From a bacterium (GTDB lineage: Bacteria > Bacillota > Sulfobacillia > UBA995), in the NCBI GenBank assembly GCA_031082145.1, contig JAVHLP010000004.1:123172-187171 (forward strand): 64,000 nucleotides of DNA, read 5' to 3'. Each line of letters opens with the position of its first letter. The first letter of the stretch is position 1. Below are positions 8,190 to 18,155 of this stretch, piece after piece. The position numbers were made by a program, and so were the translations under genes. The notes beneath the pieces were generated by a model. It ran no database searches, was not told the origin of the DNA, and was given only the letters and a program-made list of their open reading frames with translations.

Positions 8190-8773
8190 TGCCGGTGATG
8201 GTCGAACTCTCTCACCCGCGCCCCTATCCCTTTTGTAGCACGGGGTTGTCGATCTCTGTCTACCACCTACTGGCAGCGGTGGCAGCAGCAGGGAGAGGTC
8301 TGTCGAACCCCGCCCCTTGTTGCCCCGTGATCGCCCATCGATCGGGGGAAGGGAGCGGATCGAATGCGCAGGATAGGCCTCGGATGCGGATCCTCGAGTT
8401 CTTGTGGGGCTTGGGGTATCGGTCTGTAGAAGTGGGCAATCTGTGGCACGCCGTCCGGTAGGTGGGAGGGATCGGCGTTGGTGCCGCGGGGGGTGAGGAA
8501 GTGGGCACGCAATCGGTTACCGGAAACGGCAGCGCCCGTCACCGCCGCCTCACCTCGCGGCATCAGCCGCGGGAGGGCGACACCTTTGCCTTCCTGCCCG
8601 GCCCCGATCTGACACAACGGCGAGCCCCTCAGGACCACGGAAACGCTGCATTGTCTTAGAGGTCTACGGCAACTCGGCGTTGCACGACCACCTCCCGCGC
8701 GTCCTGACGGATCAGACGGTGCTCCGTTGGGGGCCGGTTAACTCCCCCCGGCCGATGCTGGCGACGCGGGCCC
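8190..8773. other. Gene-poor stretch with no supportable coding region
   Basis: About 580 bp with only short open frames on both strands, none with a good ribosome site, family motif or the codon pattern of its neighbours. No tRNA, rRNA or repeat was recognised. It may be the remains of a decayed gene, or it may hold an RNA I cannot see. Confidence 0.5.
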
Positions 8774-9118
8774 TCATTCTGGACGCTTCTCCGGCCGAGG
8801 GAGGTGCAACGATGCCAAGAAGATTAGAGTAACTGAGACATGGAGCCAGCGAAGCAGTGTAAGGGCCGTGCCAGCGGAGACTCCACCCCAGGCCAGTGCC
8901 ACGGCCACTCCTCCGAACAACACGATAAAGCCGTTGAGCAAGGCTCTAGGCAGCGTGCGTGCCAAGCGTTCACGTCCTCCCGGGCCACCCAAAGCCCCAA
9001 AGGCGAAGAACCCAAAGAAACTCATGAAGCCCGGGTTCCCAGTCGCAACGACTCCGATTACGCCAACCAGGCCGAGTACGGCCAGGTACTTCAGAAAGCC
9101 GGGAAAGGAGCTACCCTC
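8774..9118 (-). CDS. Small membrane protein, DUF3796-like
   Basis: Protein of about 114 residues. It has an N-terminal hydrophobic pair (YLAVLGLVGVIGVVATG, then NPGFMSFFGFFAFGALG), a short basic segment (GRERLARTLPRAL), and two more hydrophobic helices (NGFIVLFGGVAVALAW; LLRWLHVSVTLIFLASL). The N-P-G-F-x-x-F-F-G-F-F pattern recalls the DUF3796 family; function unknown. The GTG at 9118 is chosen because GGGGGTG lies about 6 bp upstream; upstream in-frame residues look non-coding, but an ATG at 9163 is possible. Base composition around it is less GC-rich than in the neighbours. Confidence 0.62.
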   Translation of the reverse strand, partial: EGSSFPGFLKYLAVLGLVGVIGVVATGNPGFMSFFGFFAFGALGGPGGRERLARTLPRALLNGFIVLFGGVAVALAWGGVSAGTALTLLRWLHVSVTLIFLASLHLPRPEKRPE

Positions 9119-9318
9119 CACGTTGGTCACCCCCGCATGGTTGTTGGCTCCCGGTGCTCCCATCGCCCCTGCCGAACAGCTGTTTTCGGCTCCGCGAGGA
9201 GACCAAGTCTCGAATCTAGCCTCCGTGCAGGTGAGCGTATTGCGTCCGGTACATGCTCGGGCTGGACTAGGTGAAAGAACAGGCATCTCGTGACCGCACC
9301 GACACGTTCCGGTCGCCC

Positions 9319-10587
<1,269 letters not shown>

Positions 10588-10769
10588 GGGGACACCCTCC
10601 CCGGTTGTGCACAAGATCGTGCTCACCCTCTATAGTATACGCTTCCCGGCGGACTCTTCCTGCCGGCGGCGGGAAAATGTCCTCGCTTGTCGGGCGGGGA
10701 GGCAGCGGTCACGGCAGGGAAGAGACGGCCGGGGGAGAATTGCCCCGGGAACGCGGAAGGAGGGCGGTC

Positions 10770-12176
10770 ATGCGGGTGCTCGGGACCGCCTTGGCTCTCG
10801 TGTTGGCCGTGACCCTCGCCGGGGGATGCCGCCGGCAGGCCGTGACCACGGCCCCGGCGCTGGAGTTCCGCCAGCTGGAGCGGGCTCACCTGTACCGGGG
10901 CGACGAGACGTCACCGGCGCTGGTCTTCCAGTTCCCCCGCGACCTGGGCGACGTGGCCGGCGTGGTCGGCCTGTACGAGCGGGCCCGGCTGGGGGCCGCG
11001 CCGGATCCGGCGGCCTGCCGGGTCCGGCTGGTCTTCTTCCGCCATGCCCTGGCCGCGGTGGTCCTGCGGGCGATGGATGACGGCCAGGTCCTGCTAGACC
11101 ACCCCGAGCTGGGGCCAGCCCGCCGGCTGGAGTCGGTTGCCCTGTGGGAGGCCCTGCTGGCCCTCGCCGGGCCGGGGGGCGAGCCGGGGCCGGATCCCGG
11201 GCCTCCGGTCGCGGGCTCCCCTCGGGTCTTGCGGCACGAGCTCCAGCCCGACCCGCCGGCGGCGTTGGCCCTGATCACCCTGCACTTCGACCGGCCCATG
11301 GACGGGGAGGACCTCCGGACGCGGCTGGCGTTCAGCCCGCTCCTGCCCGGCGTTCTCTCCCACCAGGGTGACACCCTGCTGTTCTTCGTCAGCGGCTATC
11401 CCCCGGCCGGGCAGTACACGCTCACCGTGGACAGTGGGGCCCGGGCCGCCGACGGGCAGGTCCTCGGTGAGGACTACCGGCTGGTGTTCCACTTGCCCGC
11501 CCTCGAGCCGGCGACTTCCGGGCTGCGGGATGCGGTGAACCGGACTCTGGCCGGGTCCACGCTGGCCTTCGAGCGGGTGGCGGGGGCGGGAGCGGGTGAA
11601 CGCTGGCTGCCCCCGGGAGTCCCGCCTCCGGCGGGGGCGGGGGCCACCGTGTTCACCGGCCGGTACGTGGCGAGGGATCAGGTGCACTACTCGAGGGGCG
11701 ACGAGACGACCACCCTGGAGGGGTATCGCGAGGGCGACCGGTTATGGCTGAGGGACGAGGTAGCCGGGGAGGCCGGCGGCTGGATCGGCCGGACCCTGGC
11801 CGATGAGCCGCCGTCGGTTGAGTGGGCCGATTTCCTGGGCGACTTGCTCGACCGGGGACGCTGGGGCGGGCTGGCCAGCCTGGACCGATCGGGAGTGGCC
11901 GTCTGGCTGGAAGCCGGCCTTCTGGGGGTGCGCCTGCCCTCGCTTGATGCCCGGCTCGGCATCATGGACGAGTGGGAGGGCGGCCCTTTCGTGAGCTATA
12001 GCCTGCTGGTCCGTCTGGCCCCCGGAGCCGGGGGCCAGGTGGTAGCGGAAATTGCCTACCGGCTGGTCTACCACCGGCCGGGAGACGTCTACGCCTTCTC
12101 CTACTTCGACGACGTGTCCCGCTTCCGGGTGGGCGAGCCACTGGTGATCTCGTACCCGGCCGACCTGGGACGGTAG
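10770..12176 (+). CDS. Predicted lipoprotein with SbsA/Ig-like domain
   Basis: Protein of 468 residues with a lipoprotein signal ending LAGGC (lipidated Cys about residue 20). Around residues 165-250 there is a Big/SbsA-type Ig-like module: LHFDRPMDGEDLR, then FSPLLPGVLSHQGDTLLFF and GQYTLTVDSGARAADGQVL. The C-terminal half (about 250-468) is beta-rich and unrecognised, and may read substrate or wall contacts. Surface-exposed by inference. The ATG at 10770 follows GGAAGGAGGGCGG; the longer frame from 10566 crosses the divergent promoter region and is rejected. Divergent from the KBL-like gene. Confidence 0.72.
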   Translation: MRVLGTALALVLAVTLAGGCRRQAVTTAPALEFRQLERAHLYRGDETSPALVFQFPRDLGDVAGVVGLYERARLGAAPDPAACRVRLVFFRHALAAVVLRAMDDGQVLLDHPELGPARRLESVALWEALLALAGPGGEPGPDPGPPVAGSPRVLRHELQPDPPAALALITLHFDRPMDGEDLRTRLAFSPLLPGVLSHQGDTLLFFVSGYPPAGQYTLTVDSGARAADGQVLGEDYRLVFHLPALEPATSGLRDAVNRTLAGSTLAFERVAGAGAGERWLPPGVPPPAGAGATVFTGRYVARDQVHYSRGDETTTLEGYREGDRLWLRDEVAGEAGGWIGRTLADEPPSVEWADFLGDLLDRGRWGGLASLDRSGVAVWLEAGLLGVRLPSLDARLGIMDEWEGGPFVSYSLLVRLAPGAGGQVVAEIAYRLVYHRPGDVYAFSYFDDVSRFRVGEPLVISYPADLGR

Positions 12177-12227
12177 GCGGGAAACCTCCCGGCGGGGCGG
12201 GCGTCTTTACCAGTAAGAGGTGAACCC

Positions 12228-13550
12228 TTGCGCTGCCCCCATTGCGGCCACGAACGCGAGCCCGGAGCCACCCGGTGTCCCGGTTGCGGGGACTACCCCG
12301 GCCGGGGCGAGAAGAGCTCCGCCGTCTCCCGGCGGGTGCCCGTGGGCTTGCAGGTTGACCAGTTCCAGCACCCCGAGGACCGGGCGGCCCTGGGCCGCCT
12401 GCGCACCCTGGGACCGGTGGTGGCCCTCACCCGCGCGGTTATGCGCCACCTGGCCGAGCCCGCCCTGCGGGCCCGGCTGCTGGGCAGTGGCGTCCGGACC
12501 GGCCCCGGCCAGTTCGGGGACATCCACCGCATCGTCGCCGAGAGCGCGGCGGTGCTCCGGCTGGAACCCCCCGACTGCTTCGTCGTGGCCGACCCCCGCT
12601 TCAACGCCGCCACTTACGGAACCGTCCAGCCTTTCATCGTGCTGCACTCTTCGCTGGTCGACGCCTTCACCGCCGACGAGCTCTACTTCGTCATCGGCCA
12701 CGAACTGGGCCACCTCAAGTGTGAGCACGTACTCTACCTCAACGCCGCCGAGTTCGTGGCCCGCGGTGCGGCGGCCTACCTCGGCCACGTGGTGTTGGTG
12801 GCCGCCCGGGGGGCCCTGGACGCCTGGATGCGCAAGGCCGAGTTCAGCGCCGACAGGGCGGGGTTGCTGTGCGTGCAGGATTTGGAGGCGGCGAGCAGGG
12901 CCCTGCTCAAGCTGGTCCTGGGGTCGACCGAACTGCTGGCCCGGGTGGACCTGGAGGCTTACCTGGCTCAAGCCGAAGAGCTGGACCGGGGCTGGGGGCG
13001 GATGGCCGAGTTGTTCGAGAACCACCCCTTCGCGGCCAACCGGTTGCGGGAGTTGCGGCGGTTTGCCCTCCGGGGCGCTTACGACGGCCTCCTGGGGGCC
13101 GGGCGGGCGGCGGTCCTGGGCGGCCCGCCGGTGGGCGGGGAGGACGCCGAAGGGCTGGCCGGTGAGGCTCTGGAGCGGGGACTGTCTCTCCTGAAGGATA
13201 GGGGGGCCCTGTTCGCGACCGATCGGGGGCCCCGCCGGCGGGCCCTGGACGAGTTCTCGTTGGTGCTGACCACCTTCCCCGGGACCGCGGCGGCGGTCGA
13301 GGCCCTGTTCCACTCCGCGGCCGTCTACCTTCTCGAGCGCAATCCCGCCGAGGCCCTCCGCCGGTTCGCCGAGTTCGTGGATCGCTACCCCGATCATCGC
13401 CGGGCCCCGGAAGCCCTGTTCTTGCTGGGGCACATTCACGAGCGGCACCTGGGTAGACGGGAGGCTGCCCTGGAAGCCTATGAACAGGTGATCCGTCGCT
13501 ACCCCGATTCGCCGCAGGCCGGGGAAGCCAGGGAAGCCCTGGCGCGCTGA
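12228..13550 (+). CDS. M48-type metalloprotease with N-terminal zinc ribbon and C-terminal TPR repeats
   Basis: Protein of 440 residues in three parts. Residues 1-25 form a zinc ribbon (CPHCG, then CPGCG). The middle is a peptidase M48-like domain with HELGH (H158, E159, H162) and a later Glu in KAEFSADRAGL, the third metal ligand. The C-terminus (about 340-440) carries tetratricopeptide/YbgF-like repeats (LFHSAAVYLLERNPAEAL; LGHIHERHLGRREAALEAY). Helices between residues 170 and 200 are only weakly hydrophobic, so it may be cytosolic, unlike HtpX. TTG start with an AGAGGTG ribosome site. Substrate unknown. Confidence 0.82.
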   Translation: MRCPHCGHEREPGATRCPGCGDYPGRGEKSSAVSRRVPVGLQVDQFQHPEDRAALGRLRTLGPVVALTRAVMRHLAEPALRARLLGSGVRTGPGQFGDIHRIVAESAAVLRLEPPDCFVVADPRFNAATYGTVQPFIVLHSSLVDAFTADELYFVIGHELGHLKCEHVLYLNAAEFVARGAAAYLGHVVLVAARGALDAWMRKAEFSADRAGLLCVQDLEAASRALLKLVLGSTELLARVDLEAYLAQAEELDRGWGRMAELFENHPFAANRLRELRRFALRGAYDGLLGAGRAAVLGGPPVGGEDAEGLAGEALERGLSLLKDRGALFATDRGPRRRALDEFSLVLTTFPGTAAAVEALFHSAAVYLLERNPAEALRRFAEFVDRYPDHRRAPEALFLLGHIHERHLGRREAALEAYEQVIRRYPDSPQAGEAREALAR

Positions 13551-13647
13551 TCAAGAAAACCCTTCCGGCGAAAGAGGTCAGCCGGCCCGGGGCGGCGAAT
13601 AGATAGAACAGGCGGCGCATCTACCGGCGCTGGAGGGAGTGGTCGGC

Positions 13648-13833
13648 ATGGAGGACCGCCCGATGGTAATCGAGTTCCTCTGCCTCGCCTGTGGCACGCA
13701 GGGAACCCGCCTGGTGGAGGGCGGGGCGGAGGAGGGAGCAGCCACCGAACCCGGGCCTGGGCCCGGGTTTAGTTGTCCCCGCTGCGGCTCTGAAGTGCTG
13801 CAGCCGGCCCGGCCGGTCGCCCTGGCCCGCTAA
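13648..13833 (+). CDS. Small zinc-ribbon protein
   Basis: About 61 residues. Two Cys pairs, CLAC near the start and CPRC near residue 42, are separated by a Gly/Glu-rich loop; together they form a likely zinc ribbon. I do not recognise a named family. ATG at 13648 (a GTG at 13639 is possible) lies after GGAGGG. It sits between the M48 gene and the mraZ promoter. Codon use fits the chromosome, which supports it being real despite its size. Confidence 0.5.
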   Translation: MEDRPMVIEFLCLACGTQGTRLVEGGAEEGAATEPGPGPGFSCPRCGSEVLQPARPVALAR

Positions 13834-13941
13834 AGACTCCCTTCTGGAGCCCCGGGCCGCGGGGTTCCGCGTGCCCGGACATGTCATGATCATCCCCGTG
13901 AGGACATTTTCCCCCCTTGCTGATATTTTTCAGAAAAGGTA

Positions 13942-13970
13942 TTGCCTCCGGTGGGGCCTGCGTGTACAAT
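13942..13970 (+). promoter_or_regulatory. Sigma-A-type promoter of the dcw cluster (mraZ)
   Basis: A -35 element TTGCCT (13942-13947) and a -10 element TACAAT (13965-13970) are separated by 17 bp, 39 bp before the mraZ ATG. The AT-rich stretch just upstream (13907-13940) stands out from the GC-rich surroundings. Confidence 0.72.
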
Positions 13971-13980
13971 GGAGGTACTT

Positions 13981-14010
13981 AGATGGAGGAAAGTGGGTAG
14001 GAGTGGAGAA
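13981..14010 (+). promoter_or_regulatory. Three 10-bp direct repeats before mraZ, candidate MraZ operator
   Basis: AGATGGAGGA, AAGTGGGTAG and GAGTGGAGAA lie head to tail in exact 10-bp register (TGG at 13984, 13994 and 14004). MraZ is known to bind upstream of its own gene to repeated short boxes (TGGGN or AAAGTG-type) spaced about 10 bp. The repeats overlap the ribosome site and start codon, so bound MraZ could repress the cluster. Binding itself is inferred. Confidence 0.5.
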
Positions 14011-14441
14011 TGCCGGGCCTCAAGGGTACCTACGTACACAGCGTGGACGAGAAGGGACGGGTGACCCTGCCCGCCCGGCTCCGGGAGTTGCTGGGGGACC
14101 GCTTCGTGGTGACCCGGGGCTTCGACCGCTGCCTGTTCGTATATCCCGAGGAAGGCTGGGAGCAGCTCGAACGCAAGCTTGATGGCCAGCCCCTGGGCCA
14201 GTCTGACGCTCGTGCCTTCAAGCGGCTCTTCTTCGCCAGCGCCGGCGACGCCGAGCCGGATCGGCAGGGCAGGGTACTCCTGCCGCAGCACCTGCGAGAC
14301 CATGCCCGGATCATCAGGGAGGTTGTCATCGTCGGTGTGTCCGAGCGGGTGGAGATCTGGGCCCGGGAAGAGTGGGAGGAATACAGCCAGCCCCACGTCA
14401 GGGACTACGATGCACTGGGGGCCAGGCTGGTCGGCATGTAG
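14010..14441 (+). CDS. mraZ: Transcriptional regulator MraZ
   Basis: Protein of 143 residues with two SpoVT/AbrB-like MraZ repeats: HSVDEKGRVTLPARLRELLG at the N-terminus and a degenerate copy AEPDRQGRVLLPQHLRDHA in the middle. MraZ is the conserved DNA-binding repressor at the head of division and wall clusters. ATG start behind the 10-bp repeat array. First gene of the dcw cluster, 75 bp before rsmH. Confidence 0.95.
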   Translation: MPGLKGTYVHSVDEKGRVTLPARLRELLGDRFVVTRGFDRCLFVYPEEGWEQLERKLDGQPLGQSDARAFKRLFFASAGDAEPDRQGRVLLPQHLRDHARIIREVVIVGVSERVEIWAREEWEEYSQPHVRDYDALGARLVGM

Positions 14442-14516
14442 GCTTCCCGATGCGCGGTCTGGAGCCCGGAGTTGACCGCGCTTCCTTTTAGAAGCTGGCC
14501 CTGGGAGGTCAGGGCC

Positions 14517-15455
14517 TTGGAATACGAACACCGGCCGGTCATGTTGGAGGAGGTCCTGGACGGCCTGCGGGTGAGACCCGGGGGCGTCTACCTGGATTGC
14601 ACGGTCGGGGGGGCCGGACACCTGCGGGCCATCGCCGAGCGGGCCCGGCCGGGGCGGGTCATCGGGCTCGATCGTGACCCGGCGGCGGTGGCGGCGGCCC
14701 GGGAGCGGCTGGTCGGGCTGGAGGCAACGGTGGTGCAGGCGGACTTCCGCCGCCTGCGGGAGGTCCTGGACGGGCTAGGGATCGAGGCGGTGGACGGCGT
14801 TCTCTTCGATCTCGGCGTCTCCTCCCACCAGCTGGACACCCCCGGCCGGGGCTTCAGCTACCGGGAGGACGGCCCGCTGGATATGCGGATGGACCCCGGC
14901 CAGGGGGTCACCGCGGCCGATCTGGTCAACGGGTTGCCGCGGGAGCAGTTGGCGCGGATTATCCGCGAGTTCGGGGAGGAGCGGTGGGCGGACCGCATTG
15001 CCGCCGCGGTGTGCCGGAGCCGGCCAGTGAGCACAACCGGGGAACTGACTGGGGTCATCCTGGGGGCTTTACCGGCCCGGGCCCGCGGCGGCCCCCGACA
15101 TCCGGCCCGCCGCACCTTCCAGGCTCTACGGGTGGCGGTTAACGGGGAGTTGGATGGGCTGGCGGAGGCACTGGAGGCGGCGGTGGAGAGCACCCGCCGG
15201 GGAGGGAGGATCTGCGTCGTGGCCTATCATTCGCTGGAGGACCGCATCGTTAAGGGGACGCTCAGGCACCTGGCCACCGACTGCCTGTGCCCGCCGCAAC
15301 TGCCGGTGTGCATGTGCGGGGGCGGCAGGGCTCGGCTGCGCCTGGTGTCCCGGCTCACTCCCTTGCCGGCGGAGCGAGAGGAGAACCCGCGGTCCCGCTC
15401 CGCCCGCCTGCGGGTGGCGGAGCGGCTCGTTCTAGGGGTCGCGGAGGGGGAATAG
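14517..15455 (+). CDS. rsmH: 16S rRNA (cytosine-1402 N4) methyltransferase RsmH (MraW)
   Basis: SAM-dependent enzyme methylating N4 of C1402 in 16S rRNA. Signatures: the start EYEHRPVMLEEVLDGL, the SAM loop DCTVGGAGH, FDLGVSSHQLD and YHSLEDRIVK. The TTG at 14517 has GGGAGGT 8 bp upstream, and the family homology starts at once, giving 312 residues as expected. The longer frame beginning at 14472 is rejected for that reason. Conserved second gene of the dcw cluster. Confidence 0.95.
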   Translation: MEYEHRPVMLEEVLDGLRVRPGGVYLDCTVGGAGHLRAIAERARPGRVIGLDRDPAAVAAARERLVGLEATVVQADFRRLREVLDGLGIEAVDGVLFDLGVSSHQLDTPGRGFSYREDGPLDMRMDPGQGVTAADLVNGLPREQLARIIREFGEERWADRIAAAVCRSRPVSTTGELTGVILGALPARARGGPRHPARRTFQALRVAVNGELDGLAEALEAAVESTRRGGRICVVAYHSLEDRIVKGTLRHLATDCLCPPQLPVCMCGGGRARLRLVSRLTPLPAEREENPRSRSARLRVAERLVLGVAEGE

Positions 15456-15457
15456 CC

Positions 15458-15979
15458 TTGGTAAAGCCGCAGGAGCGACTCCAACTGGACTACCTGCCCG
15501 TGCGCCCCGTCCTGCGGATGGTGCGCCGGCCCCGGCGGGCCTGGCGCGCCCGGTCGCGCTACCAGGTCTGCCTGGTCCTGCTGGCGGGGGTCCTGCTGGC
15601 GGCCGCCGGCTGGGTCGCCCTGCAGGCAGCCATCACCACTGCCGGCCAGCAACTGGTGCAGGCCCGGACCGAACTGGCCGGGGCGGTCCGGACCGGGGAG
15701 GAGTTGCGGCTGGAGCTGGCGGTCTTGCGCTCGGTGGAGCGGGTGGAAGCCGTTGCCACCGGGCAACTGGGCTTTTTGCGGCCACCGGCGGTGCGGGTGG
15801 TGCCCGCGGCCGGCGGCACCGGGGTGCCGGTGGAGGCGCCCCTGCGGACGGTTACCCTCCCCGTCGGGGAGGGCACCGGGGCCGTTGCCCACGAACAGCC
15901 AAGCCCCTACCTGGGGGCCTGGGACCAGTTCCTCAGGTGGCTGGCGGGACGGACCGCCGAGGCGGGAAGCTGGAACTGA
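15458..15979 (+). CDS. ftsL: Cell division protein FtsL
   Basis: Bitopic protein of 173 residues. It has a basic cytoplasmic N-terminus (MVRRPRRAWRARSRY), one membrane helix (about residues 36-58), then a coiled-coil segment rich in Leu/Ala/Glu and the FtsL-like end GQLGFLRPP. In the divisome it joins DivIB/FtsQ and DivIC. The Pro/Gly-rich tail of about 60 residues after that motif is longer than usual. TTG start 2 bp after the rsmH stop, with GGAGGGGG. Assignment rests on topology and gene order more than on sequence. Confidence 0.82.
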   Translation: MVKPQERLQLDYLPVRPVLRMVRRPRRAWRARSRYQVCLVLLAGVLLAAAGWVALQAAITTAGQQLVQARTELAGAVRTGEELRLELAVLRSVERVEAVATGQLGFLRPPAVRVVPAAGGTGVPVEAPLRTVTLPVGEGTGAVAHEQPSPYLGAWDQFLRWLAGRTAEAGSWN

Positions 15980-16012
15980 GCGGGTTGAGGGGGCGGGGAG
16001 GTCAGAGCGGCG

Positions 16013-18097
16013 ATGGCTGCCGTCCGCATGACCATCAGGCGAAGAGTCTTCTCCGTGTTCGCCCTCCTCCTGTCCTTTCAACTGGTCCTGATGGGCCGGC
16101 TGGCCTGGCTCCAGTTGGTCAGGGGGGCGGAGTTGTCCGAGCGCGCCTTCTACGTACGGACCAGGGAAGTCCCCGTGGAGGCCAAGCGGGGCACCGTCTA
16201 CGACCGGCTCGGGCGTGAACTGGCCATCAGCGTCAACGTTGATTCGGTCTACGCCGTCCCGCTGGAGATCCCCGCCGACAAGGCCCCCGAGGTGGCTCGG
16301 CGGCTCGCCGAAGTCCTCGATCTGGATTATGAGACGCTCCTCGAGCGGCTCATCCGGCGGCAAGCCTTTGTCTGGATCCAGCGCAAGATCAGCTCCGACC
16401 AGGCCCGACAGCTCAAGGAACTGCTCCTGCCGGGGATCGGCTTCACCCAGGAAGCGCAACGCTTCTACCCCAAGGGTAGCCTGGCCTCCCACGTCCTGGG
16501 CTTCGCCGGCATCGACAGCCAGGGCCTGGCCGGCCTGGAGTATAGCTACGACCGCTACGTCCGGGGGCAGCCGGGCAAGATCGTGATCGAGTACGACGGA
16601 CGGGGCCGGGAGCTCCCCCAGGCCCTGCACCGCTTCTACCCTCCCACCGACGGTTACGACCTGGTGACCTCGCTCGACGAGTACATCCAGCACATCGTGG
16701 AACGGGAAGCCGAGCGGGCGATGGAGCAGTGGCAACCCATCCGGGTGACCGTCGTGGTGATGGATCCGCGCAACGGACAGATCCTGGCCATGGCCAACCG
16801 GCCCGACTACGACCCCAACCGTTTCGCCGACTACCCGCCGGAGGCGTACCGCAACGCCGCCGTGGAGGCCGCCCAACCCCCCGGCTCGATGTTCAAGCCG
16901 GTGACCGTCGCCGCCGCCCTGGAGGAGGGGGTGGTGAACTGGAACAGCACTTTCTTCTGCGGCGGTTCGATCCAGGTGCCGGGCAGCCGGATCTCCTGCT
17001 GGCGGGGCGGGGGCCACGGCAGCCTGGACCTCTCCGGGGCGTTGGAGAACTCCTGCAACGTGGCCCTCGTTCAGATCGGGCTGCGGCTGGGGGCGGACGC
17101 CTTCTTCCGCCATTACCAGGCCCTGGGCTTCGGGGCCGTCACCGGCATCGACCTCCCGGGAGAGAACCGGGGGCTGACCGTCCGGCGGGAAGACCTCCGG
17201 CCGGTGGACCTGGCAGTGATGTCGTTCGGGCAGACCCTGACGGCGACCCCGGTGCAGCTCCTCACCGCCATTGCCGCCATCGCCAATGGCGGCTACCTGG
17301 TACAACCACATCTGGGCCTGGAACTGAGATCCGCGGACGGTCGCGAGATCATCCCCCTGACACCTGAGCCCGCCCGCCAGGTGCTCTCACCAAGGACCGC
17401 CGCCGAGGTCATGAAAGCCATGGAGGCTACCGTCCGGGAGGGGACCGGCCGGCCCGCCTACATGGAGGGTTATGCCCTGGCGGGGAAGACCGGTACCGCC
17501 CAGAAGGTCGTCGGCGGGCGGGTATCCTCCGAGCACCACTTGGCCGGCTTCGCCGGTTACGGTCCCGTCCCCGACCCCAGGGTGGCCGTGCTGGTGGTGG
17601 TGGACGAGCCCACCGGCTCCACGTTCGGCAGCCAAGTGGCCGCCCCGGTCTTCCGGGCGATCATGGAAGACGTCTATCGTTACCTGGAGATACCGGTGGG
17701 CCCGGACAGCGACCGGTCGGGCGCGGCGGTCGTGCCCCAACTGGTCGGCATGGAGGCGCTGGCGGCGGCCGGGCTGCTGGAGTCCCGGGGGCTGCGGCCC
17801 GTGTTCCGGGACGAGGGCCCGCGGGTGGCCGACCAAGTTCCCCCGGCCGGGACCCGGCTGCCCCCGGGGAGCGAGGTAATGCTGCGCCGGGGCGGCGAGG
17901 AGCAGGTCCCCGGCCTGGTCACCGTGCCCACCATCCTGGGCAAGACCATCCTGGATGCGGCCCGGGTGCTGGGCGAGGCCGGCCTCCGGCTGGAGGCCAG
18001 CGGCAGCGGGGTGGCGGTCGAGCAGCATCCCGAGCCGGGAGTGGCGGTTCGCCAGGGGACCCCGGTGCGGGTGGAGTTCCGGCCGCCCGGCCGGTGA
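16013..18097 (+). CDS. spoVD: Penicillin-binding protein 2 / SpoVD-type transpeptidase with two PASTA domains
   Basis: Class B peptidoglycan D,D-transpeptidase of 694 residues. N-terminal membrane anchor about residues 14-36; dimerisation/pedestal domain with KRGTVYDRLGRELA; transpeptidase with catalytic Ser292 in PGSMFKP, SCN at about 347-349 and KTGT at 492-495. Two C-terminal PASTA modules (about 575-690) begin VPQLVGM and VPTILGK. In Bacillus two such genes, pbpB and spoVD, lie here. Only one is present, so it may serve both vegetative septation and spore cortex; that is inference. Confidence 0.9.
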   Translation: MAAVRMTIRRRVFSVFALLLSFQLVLMGRLAWLQLVRGAELSERAFYVRTREVPVEAKRGTVYDRLGRELAISVNVDSVYAVPLEIPADKAPEVARRLAEVLDLDYETLLERLIRRQAFVWIQRKISSDQARQLKELLLPGIGFTQEAQRFYPKGSLASHVLGFAGIDSQGLAGLEYSYDRYVRGQPGKIVIEYDGRGRELPQALHRFYPPTDGYDLVTSLDEYIQHIVEREAERAMEQWQPIRVTVVVMDPRNGQILAMANRPDYDPNRFADYPPEAYRNAAVEAAQPPGSMFKPVTVAAALEEGVVNWNSTFFCGGSIQVPGSRISCWRGGGHGSLDLSGALENSCNVALVQIGLRLGADAFFRHYQALGFGAVTGIDLPGENRGLTVRREDLRPVDLAVMSFGQTLTATPVQLLTAIAAIANGGYLVQPHLGLELRSADGREIIPLTPEPARQVLSPRTAAEVMKAMEATVREGTGRPAYMEGYALAGKTGTAQKVVGGRVSSEHHLAGFAGYGPVPDPRVAVLVVVDEPTGSTFGSQVAAPVFRAIMEDVYRYLEIPVGPDSDRSGAAVVPQLVGMEALAAAGLLESRGLRPVFRDEGPRVADQVPPAGTRLPPGSEVMLRRGGEEQVPGLVTVPTILGKTILDAARVLGEAGLRLEASGSGVAVEQHPEPGVAVRQGTPVRVEFRPPGR

Positions 18098-18155
18098 GGA
18101 GAGGATAGCCGGGCTGCTGGGGGCGAATAGTAATTGAGGGTTATCCTGGAGCGAG

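Noticed and set aside
8195..8461. 88-codon frame after dppA
   Set aside because: Starts next to the dppA terminator, no ribosome site, no recognisable motif, composition unlike neighbours.
10621..10650. TATAGTATAC in the gap between the KBL-like and lipoprotein genes as a divergent promoter
   Set aside because: A -10-like element is present on both strands but no -35 at acceptable spacing was found, so I did not list it.
15227..17311. 694-codon minus-strand open frame opposite rsmH-ftsL-spoVD
   Set aside because: Shadow of the plus-strand coding frames; low-complexity His/Gly/Gln-rich translation without motifs.
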